A DNA stretch of 64,000 bases from Rotaria socialis. Taxonomy: Eukaryota > Rotifera > Eurotatoria > Philodinida > Philodinidae. Shown here in pieces: positions 1 through 13,139 of this stretch. The stretch lies in contig CAJNYU010001824.1 in NCBI GenBank assembly GCA_905331475.1, forward strand, positions 96,058 through 160,057. The letters are read 5' to 3'. Numbering within the stretch: position 1 is the first letter of the stretch; the number at the start of each line of letters is the position of its first letter. The notes under the pieces were generated by a model. It was not told the origin of the DNA and made no database searches. It saw only the letters and a program-made list of their open reading frames with translations. The position numbers were made by a program, and so were the translations under genes.

Positions 1-3000
1 CGATAACATTTCCATCGACAGTCGATGAATTCAATCATCAATTGAATGAACATAAACTTTCCAATGAACAAATCGATGAAAAACGTCGCCGGCTGAATTT
101 TCTATTCGATAAACTTGATCGCGAAACACGCTCACGATATTCAAAACAATATTATGATTTAGAGAAGCGTTCGAATGATCTGCAAGATAAAATGATTCAA
201 CAGACAATACGTTTAGAATATTTTCTGCGTACGTGGAAAGAATATCAACTAAGATTTCGTGATATTTATCAACAATTGCGTTATATTGAAGAACAATTGC
301 CATCAAATAAACATTTAGTTTTGTTCCAACAGATACAAACAACGTTTCTTCTTTATAAAGTTTGAATTTGTTTTTGTATTAAAATTCATAATGCGGACTT
401 TTATTTTTATAGGATTTAAAACAACGTTTGATTTTAATCGAGCCGGAATTGTTGCATTTAAATGATGAAATACAAACATTTTCGAGACAATTAAATATTA
501 TTTCATTACAAATTGATATTCAAAACGTTAACGAGAATTTTATTCGAGTTTCAACTGATATCAAAGAAAAATTTCAATGGTAAAATTAACACTTAAATTA
601 TAAATTCTCACTGTTTTATTGTTTTAGTCATAAAACTGCTACAGTTCTTGCTAATGATATAAGGCGTAATTTATCGATTCTTGAAGATACATTAGGACAA
701 TGTTCAATTGAATCACAAGCACAATACGACGGTGATATTGCTCAATTGAAAATTCAACTAGAAAAAATGATGGTATGCTTAGATATTCGTGTGTTTTGTT
801 TTTGTTCATATTTTAAAATCAAATTTTAGGATGTCGAAAAACGTCTTGAAAATATTGCCGATGTTTATTCGAATACGGCAACATTTATAAAACGTTTAAA
901 AACTTTTAATCTTTATGAGTTACAATCCATAGAAAGTAATCTGGAAAGTTTTCATCATAAATGGACTTCTCTTAAAGTAACAATAAAATTTTTGTAAATT
1001 CTATTCGAGTTAATGTTTTGTTCGATTCTCTAGGCAGATATTTTACGAAATGAAAATATTCTTCATCAAAATATAACAAGTCGTTTACCATCGAGACAAG
1101 CTTCCAAGGAAATGTCTGTCTTCATCGATACAATCAAACGTTTATTAGACGATGATCATGGCGCACCAATTAATAATAAAGAAACTTTACAAAAACTAAT
1201 CAAAAGATATCGAGTAAATAAAAAAAACATCATAGTACTTATCTGCATCTTAGCCGTAATATATATATTCAGAGCTCGCGCAAAGTTAGTACAACTGAGG
1301 GCTTAGACAGCAATCAAATCTAGTTATCGATAGAGAAATCGGTCAATCTTAACACAAAAATTGACTTTCCATACAAAAAATAATTAAATACGCATATTTT
1401 TCATTCTGTTCATATTTAAACGTGGCTCTGAGCAAAAATTTTAATTTCCAGTAGAAAGGCGAGGGTTCGTAAAAAGTATTCAAACTAAGACCCGGAGTTC
1501 TCTAGTTCTCAGCCTATTCAGATGCGATTTCCTAATTGAAAACAGTCCTCTGTAAGTCTAAGATTACTCATTCGGACATTATTTTCTTGTTAAATAGGAC
1601 ATGCGCGTTGATGTTCTCAATCATCAAAGAACAATTGATTTTCTTAATGAATCACTACAACAAGAAGCAAATGTAGATTTAACAAGTATTGATCATATGG
1701 AAAATATTAAAAAACTAAATATTGATTGGATTAGAATAAAATCATTAATTTCAGCTCGAATTGAAGTAAATATAAATATAATTGAGGGAATTTTCGTATT
1801 ATTCTTCTTTTTTTTTCAACATTGAAATAGACATTAGAACAGCTAAATGAACAATTTAATGAATTCGATCAAACTGTACGTACACTATCTGATTGGGTTC
1901 AAGAACAAACATCTGACCTTGAATTTATGCGTGCGAGAAGTTTGGAAGCCGGTGTTAAAGATAATATTCGGCGATGCAATGTAAATAATTTTCTGTTTCT
2001 AATCCCTTTCATTGTTTTTTTTTCTGATTTTAATTTCAACAGGAAATTGAATTTCAATTAGCATCAAAACAACAAGTTCTCACATCTTTAAAATCGTTCA
2101 GTGGTCGAATGATATCAAATGCATCAACATTTCGCATCATTGATCAAGATGGTACACTGCAAAATCTACGTCATATGCTCGATCAATTATTCCCATCGAT
2201 TGAACAGTTGAAATTAAAATCAAAATCAATTTTAACCGATTGGCAAGAATACAATCGTGTTTTACTTCAAATGGATAAGATTCTACTGGAAGCTGAAGCT
2301 GAAATCGATCGGATTGAAATTAGTGCAATGAATGTCGAAACATATGAAATGAGTACAAGAAAAGCACAAGTATTGCATCGTTTGTTTTGTTCTCTAAACC
2401 TAGACGAACTATATTGATTCTATACTGCTAATCAGGGAAGAAGATAGATCATTCATTTTCCTTGAAATAGTAAAACTTGTTTTAATAAATATTATGAGTT
2501 GGTCCACAATAGAGTCGACTTCTTTACCAAAAGCCTCTCAGAAAATTTCATATGTGAAGAAAATGATGAATATTTTTTAAGATTATTGAAATCGTTAAAA
2601 AAATTGATTTTTCTTAGGAATATTTACAATCTATGGAATCACATCGACATGATTTCGATCAAATTATAGTTCATGATCGTCATTTATCCGGCCAGTGCGA
2701 TGGGCAAACATCATCGAAAATCAACGAAATAACTGCTCGTATTGAACAACGTTGGATAAAAGTTCAACATCGTCTACACGAAATAATAAAACCATCGCGA
2801 GAAGTTGTCGATAATTGGAGACAATTCAATACTTTGTATGTTCATTTACTTGATCGACTTGGAGAACTCGAAGGACGATGGTATACAATTCAACAAGAAA
2901 AATTCACCGCCGATATCGATTCGCTTTTTGAAAAAGCTAAAGTAATTATTTACCCTCAAACTTAGACATTTAATCGTTTGTCTCTATATTAAGGACTTTC

Positions 3001-6000
3001 AACAACGTCTCGAACAACTTGATCTCGAAGTGTTAAAACTCCATGAGTATACAAAAAAATTAACTCATCCTTTACCACCCATAGCCGCCAAAAAGATCGA
3101 CACTCAATATTCTGTTATCAAAAATCAACATGCAGAATTAGAAAATCTTCAAAAGAAACTTCTAATTGATTGCAATGAATTAAAATATCATGAAAAAGTC
3201 TACTTAGATTATTTTCATGAACTTAATCAGATAATTCATCAAGTTCAAACAACACTTAAAACGCAAAAATTAACTGATGAATATGAAACAGTCAATTTAA
3301 AACAAGTTCAAGAACTGGATACTCTTCTAGAATCAAAACGTATTCTTATCGAACGTTTAAATTCCAATGAATTTAATTTATATATAAAACGAAAGAAAAA
3401 TTTTCAAGAACTTCTCATTGAATATTCCAATTGTATTGATTCAGTTAAAAAACGTTTAAAACAAATTGAATTAAACGAATATAACAAATTAAATTTTGAA
3501 AAACGCTGTCAAAAATGGAATGCTTACATTCAAGCTATTGAACAAAATCTATCTGTTGTACAAGAAAATATTCACACAAATTATCATGGTCTAGTTGAAA
3601 TCGATAAAAATTTATCAACTACAATTGATGATTTTAGTCAACGACAACAAGAATTAGTCAATTTAATCAACGAAGGAAAAGATGTGATCGAAAATAAACA
3701 TATTTTTATCAAACTTGAGCAACGTTGGAAAAATATTATGAATACTATGTTGAATAAACAAAAAGAAATTAAAGAATTAATTAAACTTTGGTTAGCATAT
3801 CAAAATTATATAGAAAGTATGGATTGTTTTTTTTTGTTAAGAAAAGTTGCCTTTAACTTTTTTGTTTTGTTTAGGTTATCATCGTTTATTGAAAGATAAA
3901 TGCGACGCTGAACAGAAAGAATTACAAGCGGCAACTATTAATATAATTAATCAAATGAAACAAGGCTCCTTGAAAACAAATGTGGATAATGATGAATTAA
4001 GAAGTTTATTGGAAAAAATCTATGATATCAATAGAACTTTAATTAGAAATTCAGATGCGAAAGCACAGGTTATTTTAGAAAAAGAATTAAATGATTTACA
4101 AAAATCGATTCATCAAGTGGATTCGACTATTAAACAAAAACGGGAAACACTTTATACGGTAAGATTTTTTTATTGAAGTTTAAAATATGAAATTGGATAG
4201 TAGGATTTCTACAAAAGTCTTATCAAATCAAATAAATGCATTACCATGTATTTTTCCTTTTCGAGATTTAGTTAATTTAATAATATACTTTCGAAAGTGA
4301 CTAGCGATCGATACATAAATGGATCATCATCGATCGCTGAATGATTGCTTCGATAATATGACATGAAGTCCTGCCAGTTGAAATTCAATGGTCATTTATT
4401 GTTAGAATCGACAATTTGCTACTGACCTGATAGAGTTTACCTTTATTAGTCGTTAAGAATGATATTTCACTGTCCATTGCCAACGACCGAAGAGAAAATT
4501 ATTTGTTAGTCGTTTTCGACAGACTGATTTATATATATGGTATACGCTAACAATGAACAAGTATAGATTATAGACGAGAAGGACAGCGAATTTAACTTAT
4601 CCCGATAGCAACTCAAAAAACAAATTTCGTTATCTATAAACATCTTTTTCATTCTACGTTTTTCTTTTCAAAATTTTTCTACTTTTCCTCCACCAGTTTT
4701 TCTTCGACACTTTTATTAATTATACTTTTTCATTTCGACATTTTTCATTCGACTTTTTTCTTTTCCGCCAATTCGATATCGGTCGCTGTTCAATTTTTCG
4801 TATTAAAATGATTATAACTCTTGATTAGTGATGTACAGAACCATCTCCATCGATACTCTCAGTTCTGATCGAATTATTCAGTAAATAAAATCTAACTCAA
4901 TAATTCTCTTTTTATAGAATCGAAAAACTCCTCGCAAAGAGACGGTAATCTGTAGTAGAAAAAAAGAATGTTGCATGGATAGAAGAAAAATGCAATGCCA
5001 ACACAAAATTATTTACAATTATTTATTTTAGTTTATACATGCAATATATTTTATTAATTACACATGCAGATTGACGCATGATTATTGATTTTACGCCTCT
5101 CCCCCTCTTCTAAATGCATGACTCTTTCTCTTGCTGATTTGCTTATTTGACTCTTATTTGTAGAATCGAAGGAGTTACCGTTCTAAGAGGGGCGACAATC
5201 TAATTTTGTTCATATGTTTAGTTACTTCTTCGATACAATGAACTTGATCGAATATTGGATGAATTAAGTACTATAGTAAAATCTATACGTTCACTTCAAC
5301 AGCAATCAACAGAAGATTTTGATCAGTTTCTTATTCAATGCCAAGTAACTTGAAGTTTTATTAATGAAAACAAAATAACTATTAAATAAATTTTATTCAG
5401 AATAAAAATCGTGAACTTACACAACATAGAACTGAATTACAACGAGCACGACAAGCCATTACAGAAGTAAATTAATGTTTAATAATCGATTTGTATTTAT
5501 TAGAAAAAAAAATTGTTTTAAAAGATATCTCCTGAACTGCATCCGGAAGATTCACGTCAATTGATACAAAAACTAAAGTAAGTCTTTATCTCGTCGAGCT
5601 TAGGGTTTTTTTTTGAAAATATCCTTTACTCAAACGCATAACATTTATCTTGTGCTACGAAGGACTAGGGCTACATTCTCGTTCGAACTTAAAAGTATCG
5701 GAAGATTATGCATTCAATATATATATATCGATGTTAGTCGTTTCGGTTGATAAAATAGTTGATTATTATGACTCGAGCAGATTAAATAGCAGTAGAAAAT
5801 GAAGACAGTGGCATTTTATTGAGCTTTAAAAAAATCAATCGAACAATCGACTTCCAACTCATTTTCTCAAATAAGATCTATGCCATCCCTTCACCTTCCG
5901 GAGTTCGTATTTCCATTGGTTTATTATTTAGTTTACTTGAAATTCAATGGACCGATGCCGAACGTAGCTTAGCAACGTTAATTGATACTCTTGCAAAACG

Positions 6001-9000
6001 ACGAACAGAGTATCAAGATTTTGAAAATAAATTTCTTCGATTTGTTCAATGGTATGAACATTTTCTTAATAATGAAATTAGCCAACGGCTGGATGGTTTA
6101 ACCATTGAATCAACACTTGAAATCTTGAAAAATGAAATAAAAAATATCGTAACAGAGCGACGAAAATATGCTAATGAATTATTAATTCAAGGACGTCTTT
6201 TACAATCACAAACACATGATCCAGCACAATTACAAATCCTCAGACAAAAGGTTGAACAATTAGAACAAATGATTGAAACAGTAGAACAACAGATTGGGAA
6301 AAGGTTTGATTTTTCTTTCGATTGAAAATCATTTCCTATTTGTTTTCGCATCGAATAGAATTAAAAAAGCGGAGAATACTTCTAAAATGTTTCATGATTT
6401 TGAACAAGGCTTCGAAAATCTTTGTTCATGGATGGATACAATCGAAATTAATTTACAACGAGCGTCAGCAATACAAAGTTCAAATGATTTTCATGCTCAT
6501 CAACAACCCATTTCTGTAAAAGACGACAGTGCTTTTTTTATTGAAACGCTAAAAAATGATTTATTTTAAATTTTAGGCAATTGAGATGGATATCGAAAGT
6601 CACAGTACCACTTTGAATAGTCTTCTTGCTCTCGGTCATAATTTATTAAGTGAAACTGAAATGTCTCCGCGAAGTCTCGAATCACTATCGCGTACAGTTA
6701 AAACATTAGAACAACGTTGGGGATTATTAAAAGAATTAATAATGAAACGAAAATCAGAGTAAGTGTTTCTAACGGACGGAAAAGAAGTTTTGCATTCATT
6801 TTACTTTTCCTGTAATACCAACAAGATATGAAATTTGAAGAGGATTTCCAATCTAATTCTAGGCCAATCGTTAATATTTCTATTTAGATCTGATAGTATT
6901 CATGTTACATGGAGAAATCTTGATGAATCTATAAGTCGTGCATCAAAAATGATAAGTGATCATGAACGTTTTCTAGCAGAAGTTAAACGAACAAGTGGCG
7001 AAGGTTTACAAGGTATTCGAAATGAATACAAAAGTCTTGAGGTTTGATTTCCTATTATTCGTTTTGTATGTCTTTAGTTTTAATTTTATTTTTCAGAGTG
7101 TTAAAAAAACATTAGTTGATGACGATAAACAAATCCAACAAATAAACAAGAATTATTCTGATATTCTTCATCGATATTCAATATCGGATTCGAGTGATGA
7201 TATGCGTATAAGAATAAAAGATCTTAATAATCGTTGGGAAATCTTAAATGGAACATTTAGTGAAACAATAAAAAATGTATTTATAATAAATTTCTATTTT
7301 TATTAACTAGAATTTTTGTTTCTTTTAGCTGAAATATATGCTAAGTGTACACGGTGATTTTCAATTAACACACGATTCATTAGTTCTTTGGTTAACTGAT
7401 CTCGATGTACTTTTAACTAATCTTGAACATTTATCTGAAGCATCGACCAATGAAAAAATTCGACAATTAGATGTAAGAAAGAAAATTTTAATCTAGAAAA
7501 TATAAAACCGGTTTTTGTTTTTCTTACAGGATATGGATCGTGAAATTCACGAAAAACAAACTAAAATTGAATATGTACAAACATGTGCTAATTATTTACT
7601 TAGTAAAACTGTTGACGCTCGAGGTTTAACTATCAATATGAATCAGCTAACGAAATTTTGTCAACAATTAAGAGCTTTAACAAAACGCATCATAAAATTA
7701 AAAAAAAATTTAATGAATGTAACTGATGTAAGAACATGAGTCTCTTCTTTATTTTACATGCTACAAGAGGAGGATCGGTTTTCATTAGGAAATTTGAAAA
7801 AAAAAAGTTTTTCAAGAAGGCACTGTAAAATATCATCATCATCATTTTATGTCCACTAAAAGGCCTTTAATGGCAATGATTGTCCGTCTTCGGCTTGCTG
7901 TAGTGTGTTTATAGCATAACTAAAAGATATGATGTACTTTCTATTTTCAGCATAATGTGGATTACACAAGCTCTGCACGTTCCTCTCCTCTTCGATTTGC
8001 TTCATCACCTACTCGTAAACGTGTAGCTTCGCCGTCACCACCAAGTATGTAGAAAAACTCTTCGCGACTCTTTTAAAATTCAAATTTTGAAATCAAAGGA
8101 TCACGATCACCAAATCGTTATCTTCGTTCACGAGATCGTTTTATTCGTCCAATGGATAAAATCGACTTAGGCGATAATCGTCAACATGCAGATAAACTAT
8201 TGGCTGATTTCGAAGATATTCTTCTTCAAATCAATGCAGATTTCCATTCGAAAGAAGAAAATCTTCATACTCCAACACCAACTGGTGTTCAAATTGAANT
8301 TAAAAAAAAATTTAATGAATGTAACTGATGTAAGAACATGAGTCTCTTCTTTATTTTACATGCTACAAGAGGAGGATCGGTTTTCATTAGGAAATTTGAA
8401 AAAAAAAACGTTTTTCAAGAAGGCACTGTAAAATATCATCATCATCATTTTATGTCCACTAAAAGGCCTTTAATGGCAATGATTGTCCGTCTTCGGCTTG
8501 CTGTAGTGTGTTTATAGCATAACTAAAATATATGATGTACTTTCTATTTTCAGCATAATGTGGATTACACAAGCTCTGCACGTTCCTCTCCTCTTCGATT
8601 TGCTTCATCACCTACTCGTAAGCGTGTAGCTTCGCCGTCGCCACCAAGTATGTAGAAAAACTCTTCGTGACTCTTTTAAAATTCAAATTTTGAAATCAAA
8701 GGGTCACGATCACCAAATCGTTATCTTCGTTCACGAGATCGTTTTATTCGTCCAATGGATAAAATCGACTTAGGCGATAATCGTCAACGTGCAGATAAAC
8801 TATTGGCTGATTTCGAAGATATTCTTCTTCAAATCAATGCAGATTTCCATTCGAAAGAAGAAAATCTTCATACTCCAACACCAACTGGTGTTCAAATTGA
8901 AAATCTACCAACCGATTTTACTTACGTAAGAATCTTTAATTTAAATAATTAATCAAGAAGAATCTGATTATTTAGAATCGAATTTTAACATCTATTCGAC

Positions 9001-10298
9001 GAAAAATCGATACACTAAATCAATTCATTCATCAAATAAAACAAGAATTAGGTGCATATGTTATTCAAGACTTTAATAACGATCCAATGGTTGTCGGTAA
9101 GATTTGGTTGAGAAATTAATTTCCATGACTCAATCCTTTATATTTCAATAGATATTATGAATAAATGGAGTCATATACAAAGCTTAACTAACGAAAAAGA
9201 TGATCAATTAAATCAAAATCGGCAACGGTGGAAACTGTTCAAACGACAATTAGAAAATCTTGAACTATTGTCGGAACAATTTACAAGCTCAGAACACTCA
9301 TGTTAGTACTAAAAACAATTTTAATATGAAACACAATGTGTGAGGAAACAATCGCTCATTAATGTGGATATTCTCATGGGTAGAGAAAAGAGCTACCCCT
9401 GAACTAACTCAACCTTAAGTTCGCACCTCTCGAGTTCCCTTTGAAATGCATAGAGTAGAAAACTAAACCCACTCGTCCCAAATTCTCTAGTGCTTCGTCA
9501 GAGAATGTTAATAAACAGCATTTTTTGATTATTATTTAGTATCAAGATCAATGCATTCAAAAGCTGATGTGAAAGAACGATTAGGTAAAAATACTAGAGA
9601 GACTATGACTAATTTACAATAAAAGTTAATTTTTGTTTAAGACGAAATTGAAGTACTGTTACGATCCACAATCGAGTTATCCCATGAATTCAATGATAAT
9701 TCAAATATATGGATACTTTTTGAACATCGTCTTCAATTAATTAAAGATAAATTTCAATATTCACACACCCGATCAAGCAGTCCAACTCGAGAATCAAAAG
9801 TATTTCATCCTATAAATCTTGTTTTTCTCAATTATCTATGCATTCTTATTCTGCAATAGATAAATTCAGATACAAAAAATGAACTATTAGAAATAAATTC
9901 ACAAGTAGATCATCTTGAAACTTTAGCACATTCCTTAGAACCCATTGATAATAATGAAATGAATCAAAATATAAATCGTACAAAACTACATCACTTCATT
10001 CGTATTCATGATGATCTTGAAATTCTTAATGAACGTTTAATTAATATAAATAAAAATTCATTATCAATTGTATCAAGTGATCAAATGCGTCAAATAAATG
10101 ATATGAAATTAATATTTGACCGTTTAAATTCTATTAAACGTATCGTAAAACTTCATCTTGATCAATTAGAAAAATTATTAGCAAGAAATGAAATAAATCT
10201 TTCACAAATGAGATCATCGAACAATAACTTTCAGGTAAGAAAGAAAAATAAACATACAATCATTCATTTTCTTTTATTTTTAGCGTCTGTACCAATGA
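1..10298 (+). CDS. Giant spectrin-repeat protein, C-terminal part (nesprin/dystonin-like)
   Basis: The gene enters from the left edge already in frame and runs through about 30 exons, most with 45-70 bp GT..AG introns. Clear exons include 1-359, 413-579, 628-772, 830-975, 1034-1213, 1598-1765, 1831-1980, 2043-2369, 2618-2941, 2994-3816, 3875-4158, 5222-5344, 5932-6303, 6577-6758, 7097-7276, 7530-7727, 8976-9096, 9152-9301, 9642-9799 and 9860-10234. The last short exon, 10284-10298, reads RLYQ-stop. The product is almost entirely heptad-patterned helix with recurrent W/L spacing (for example ERRWIKVQHRL-type, VDNWRQFNTLY, QRWKNIMNTM), typical of degenerate spectrin repeats. A Ser/Arg/Pro-rich linker (RSPNRYLRSRDRF) sits near 8.1/8.7 kb. 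Spectrin-repeat giants link the cytoskeleton to membranes or the nuclear envelope. No KASH, EF-hand or GAS2 domain is visible, so the subfamily is uncertain. The coding path is disturbed by the duplication at 7698-8901. Confidence 0.75.
4159..5221 (+). other. Long intron of the spectrin-repeat gene
   Basis: The intron runs from the donor GTAAGA after ...ETLYT to the acceptor before LLLRYNELDRIL. At about 1.06 kb it is some twenty times longer than its neighbours. I see no ORF, no convincing terminal inverted repeat and no RNA gene in it; it is AT-rich single-copy-looking DNA. Introns at 1214-1597, 2370-2617, 5578-5931 and 9302-9539 are also longer than the local norm. Confidence 0.6.
7698..8298 (+). 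repeat. Tandem duplicate, copy 1 (likely assembly artefact)
   Basis: These 601 bases recur almost exactly at 8300-8901, separated by a single N at 8299. The copy contains the end of one spectrin-gene exon, a 223 bp intron, the exon at 7951-8044, a short intron and the start of the next exon, and it stops abruptly in mid-exon at the N. Differences from copy 2 are scattered single bases, such as CAT (His) versus CGT (Arg) at the RQHAD/RQRAD position and AAACGT versus AAGCGT. This is the level expected between alleles. Confidence 0.85.
8299..8299. other. Single ambiguous base (N) at a contig join
   Basis: This is the only N in the window. It lies exactly between the two ~600 bp near-identical copies, which marks it as an assembly join rather than a sequencing ambiguity. 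Confidence 0.9.
8300..8901 (+). repeat. Tandem duplicate, copy 2
   Basis: This is the second copy of the block above. Its 3' end runs on smoothly into the remaining exon (..VQIENLPTDFTY, donor at 8926), so this copy connects to the downstream gene while copy 1 connects to the upstream gene. One copy alone would give a continuous reading frame from 7530 to 8925. Confidence 0.85.
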
Positions 10299-11426
10299 TG
10301 AAAATATTGTTTTTGGTATCGAACAACGAGGAACATATTCATTTTCTTCAATGTCAATTAGATTTTTTTGTCTTTATCAAAAACTTTTTGCTAGATTTTA
10401 AAAGTTTTCTTCTTAATTATACCATGGCGTCAATCTTTTGTTCTTTATTATTCTCTCTCCCATAGTTTCAATATACCATTTAATTTTTTCGTCTTGCATG
10501 CGCATGATTTTTTTCTTCTTTGTAAAAACAAGTATAAAATAGTTTTTGAATGAATAAATGTTAAACTGATTTAATTCTATTCTTTAGCGGGGTGGGTGTG
10601 GGTGTGCACACAAGCTATGCTCTTTTCAACACTTATTTTTTGACGATGAATCAATTCTTATGTTCATGAATTCGGCTGTTGAGAAATAACTGGAAAATAT
10701 TCGATCACACTTGTTCGGATATTAGTGGCGGCTGCTACCTCTCAGTGAAACAATATTCATAATAGTTTTGACACTAAAGAAAAATATAAGAAATTACGAT
10801 TTAATACATGAGATTCATTTTATTGCTTAGTAGTAGCATTTTAACTTCTTTCAATTGGAAAAAATTAAGAAAGTTTTTCTTTTTTCCCGTTTTCAAAAAT
10901 AGTCTCGCCTGCTAATAGTTCTTCGCGTCGCTCCTGCATATGCTGTACTGTAAGACTTTACGAATCTGATCGATCAGCAGCAACAGCAACTCTATTTTAA
11001 ACTAATCACAGCCTTGAAAACCACAACATTTCCTTAAATACCATTAAAGTTGCGAGGGACATCTCTGGCACATACAAAATAAGATTTCAACCAGTTGATG
11101 AATTCATTGACTAGAATAAAATAATAGAAACAATAGCTCTTGTTCTGCTCACTTTCACGACTACGATACTCAGATCTTATTCAAACGAGGATAATTATAT
11201 TGTTTATCCTACATTGACAGAGTCAAGAGCGTTAAGAACTTAATTACTACAGGCCAGTTGAATAATAAATAACAAAAATGGGTTCTAATAATTTCAGTCA
11301 TGATAGCGTTTTTATTAAAAAGCTTAATCGTGAATAGCAGCGATGATTAGTTCACACAAAAACGTTATATTATGTCTATTTATTTGTTCATACGACTGTA
11401 TGCTTTATTGATAAAAGCATTTTCAG
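10299..11426. other. Gene-free 3' flank of the spectrin gene
   Basis: AT-rich sequence without a supportable gene. A G/T-rich patch with TGTGGGTGTG lies at 10589-10610. An alternative frame over 10285-10400 is open and coding-like (TNDENIVFGIEQRG), but it is not in phase with the preceding exon. Confidence 0.5.
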
Positions 11427-11887
11427 CTACGACAACATAACGTATGCTAAATGTGGACCTCCACTGGCATAAACTTTGAAATAAAATGATATTATATAAT
11501 AATGCCCAATGATCGTTGAAAACGATTGAATCAGATAATCGTAATTGCTACATTTATCTACGTAGTAGTGCGATCCTGTTTGACAAGAACTCATCGTTAG
11601 TTGGCCATAATTAGTGCTAGACCTACAACAGTTAGCATCTGTAGCATAATATTGTGTCCAACCGGCGAAGTTACCCGTCGAAAATTCACCATTAACAAGT
11701 ATATTTAAAATAATTATGAGCAGGTCCGCTATTGCCTGTCAGGACAAAATGACAGAGTTACTGAACTACCGGTAGCAGTGAAACCATATGTATAAAGTGT
11801 GTAAGTTGTTGGGTCAGCGCTGGAAGTAAAGGTAAATACGGCTTCTATTATACTTGAACTTGTACATAATGGTACTATACGCAGTAA
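11427..11887 (-). pseudogene. Decayed secreted-repeat gene (NGxF..GW domain)
   Basis: Read on the minus strand, 11704-11427 encodes LVNGEFSTGNFAGWTQYY, then Cys-rich segments, YVDKCSNYDYLIQSF, a hydrophobic IISFYFKVYASGGPHLAYV stretch and a stop. Just upstream (higher coordinates) a second frame reads VFTFTSSADPTTYTLYTYG, then ATGSSVTLSF, and, one base out of register, LTGNSGPAHNYF. These are the end of one unit and the beginning of the next in a tandem domain with N-G-x-F..G..GW and SF-x-L/V signatures, resembling the beta-sandwich, carbohydrate-binding-like repeats common in secreted rotifer proteins. Frameshifts between the units, a stop in the upstream unit and the absence of a start make it a relic. 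The family assignment is from memory of such repeats, not a search. Confidence 0.6.
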
Positions 11888-12487
11888 AATAAAATTATAA
11901 TTGTATCAATCAATACTAGATACTAATATTTAATGCTCACTGTGTGTTGCTGTTATTGTTGTTGTTGTCGAAGCTAAAAGTATCGGTCATTATGCAACAT
12001 GATTAGGATACATTTCTCTTGTTTACTTTACTCTACGAAGTTTTGACAAAGCTGCAATAGATTCTTATTTTCATACTGATTTTCAGAGAGTCAAAGTTGT
12101 ACTAAGCTGTATAATTTTCAATATCTTTTATATCATTCTGACAAAAACTGCCATTAACTTTAGAAGCAGCACAATAGTCGAGATTCTGTGAACTTATATG
12201 AATCATTATAGAATGCAATCTTTCATGAGTTGTGTTGTTTATTTTGAAAATCGTATATACGTTTCATCACAATTCATAATTCAGATCATCTTCTACGAGA
12301 ATATCATCTTTAAATTTCAGCATTTACGTTGATGCTGCTAAATTGAAAGAAATCTGAGGCAGCCAATAAATATTCTGTCAGGGCATTTTAATTAGGGGTA
12401 GCACCTTACGAGAATTTAATATTAAGTGTTAAATGTTAAATAAAGGTGTGGGTGTGTGAATGTGTATAAGTCACATATCCACATAAA

Positions 12488-13139
12488 CCCCTAGTCGAAC
12501 ATCTTGTAAGTAAGATCTTGGCCAAGATCTTGGGTACAGATAAGTGAACAGATCTTGAAAATTTAGGTACAAGATAATACGATTATCTTGTACCAAGATT
12601 TTGGATGACGCATTCTGAAAATATGTTTGGATATTTTTTCAATTTATTTTTATTGTAATTATTCCTGTTCCGAATAACTCAAGCAAGTCAGATGTTGGGA
12701 TCTGACTGGCTTTAAGTTGATCTGATACCGGTCAGATCAATTTAGGATGATCCTCTCTCGATCATCGATCGAGATCAGCATTCTCTTGAATAATCAATAA
12801 TCGAGAAATCGTTTAGAAAAAAAATTATTTTGAAAAATTATGTTTCGTATGTTCAATCGTGTTGCTTATATTCAGCTCTGTATGTATAAAAAAAGACGGT
12901 GAATGACTAGATAGCCTATGTAAATACACTAATGATGTCGCTTTCTGTTTTACTCAAGATCTTGTGAGAAGATAATGGTAAAACGATATCTTTTCCATGA
13001 TCTTGCCAAGATCTTAGGTACAGATTTATCTGATACAACCAAGATATGTACATACGATTTATCTTTTTAAGATCTTCATAAGATCTTACTTACCGATCCC
13101 AACATTTCCAGATCTTGCTTACAAGATGTTTCACTAGGG
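12488..13139. mobile_element. 652 bp non-autonomous element with terminal inverted repeats
   Basis: The left end reads CCCTAGTCGAACATCTTGTA. The right end, reverse-complemented, reads CCCTAGTGAAACATCTTGTA. The inner parts are dominated by the short palindrome AAGATCTTG/CAAGATCTT repeated many times near both ends, and GATCTGAC/GTCAGATC around 12690-12740. No ORF is present. I could not define a convincing target duplication, although similar GCACC..TTAC..AATATTAA words lie on both sides. The superfamily is undetermined. Confidence 0.7.

Noticed and set aside
31..342. Minus-strand open frame opposite the first spectrin exon
   Set aside because: It is the complement of a clearly coding helical exon and has no domain of its own.
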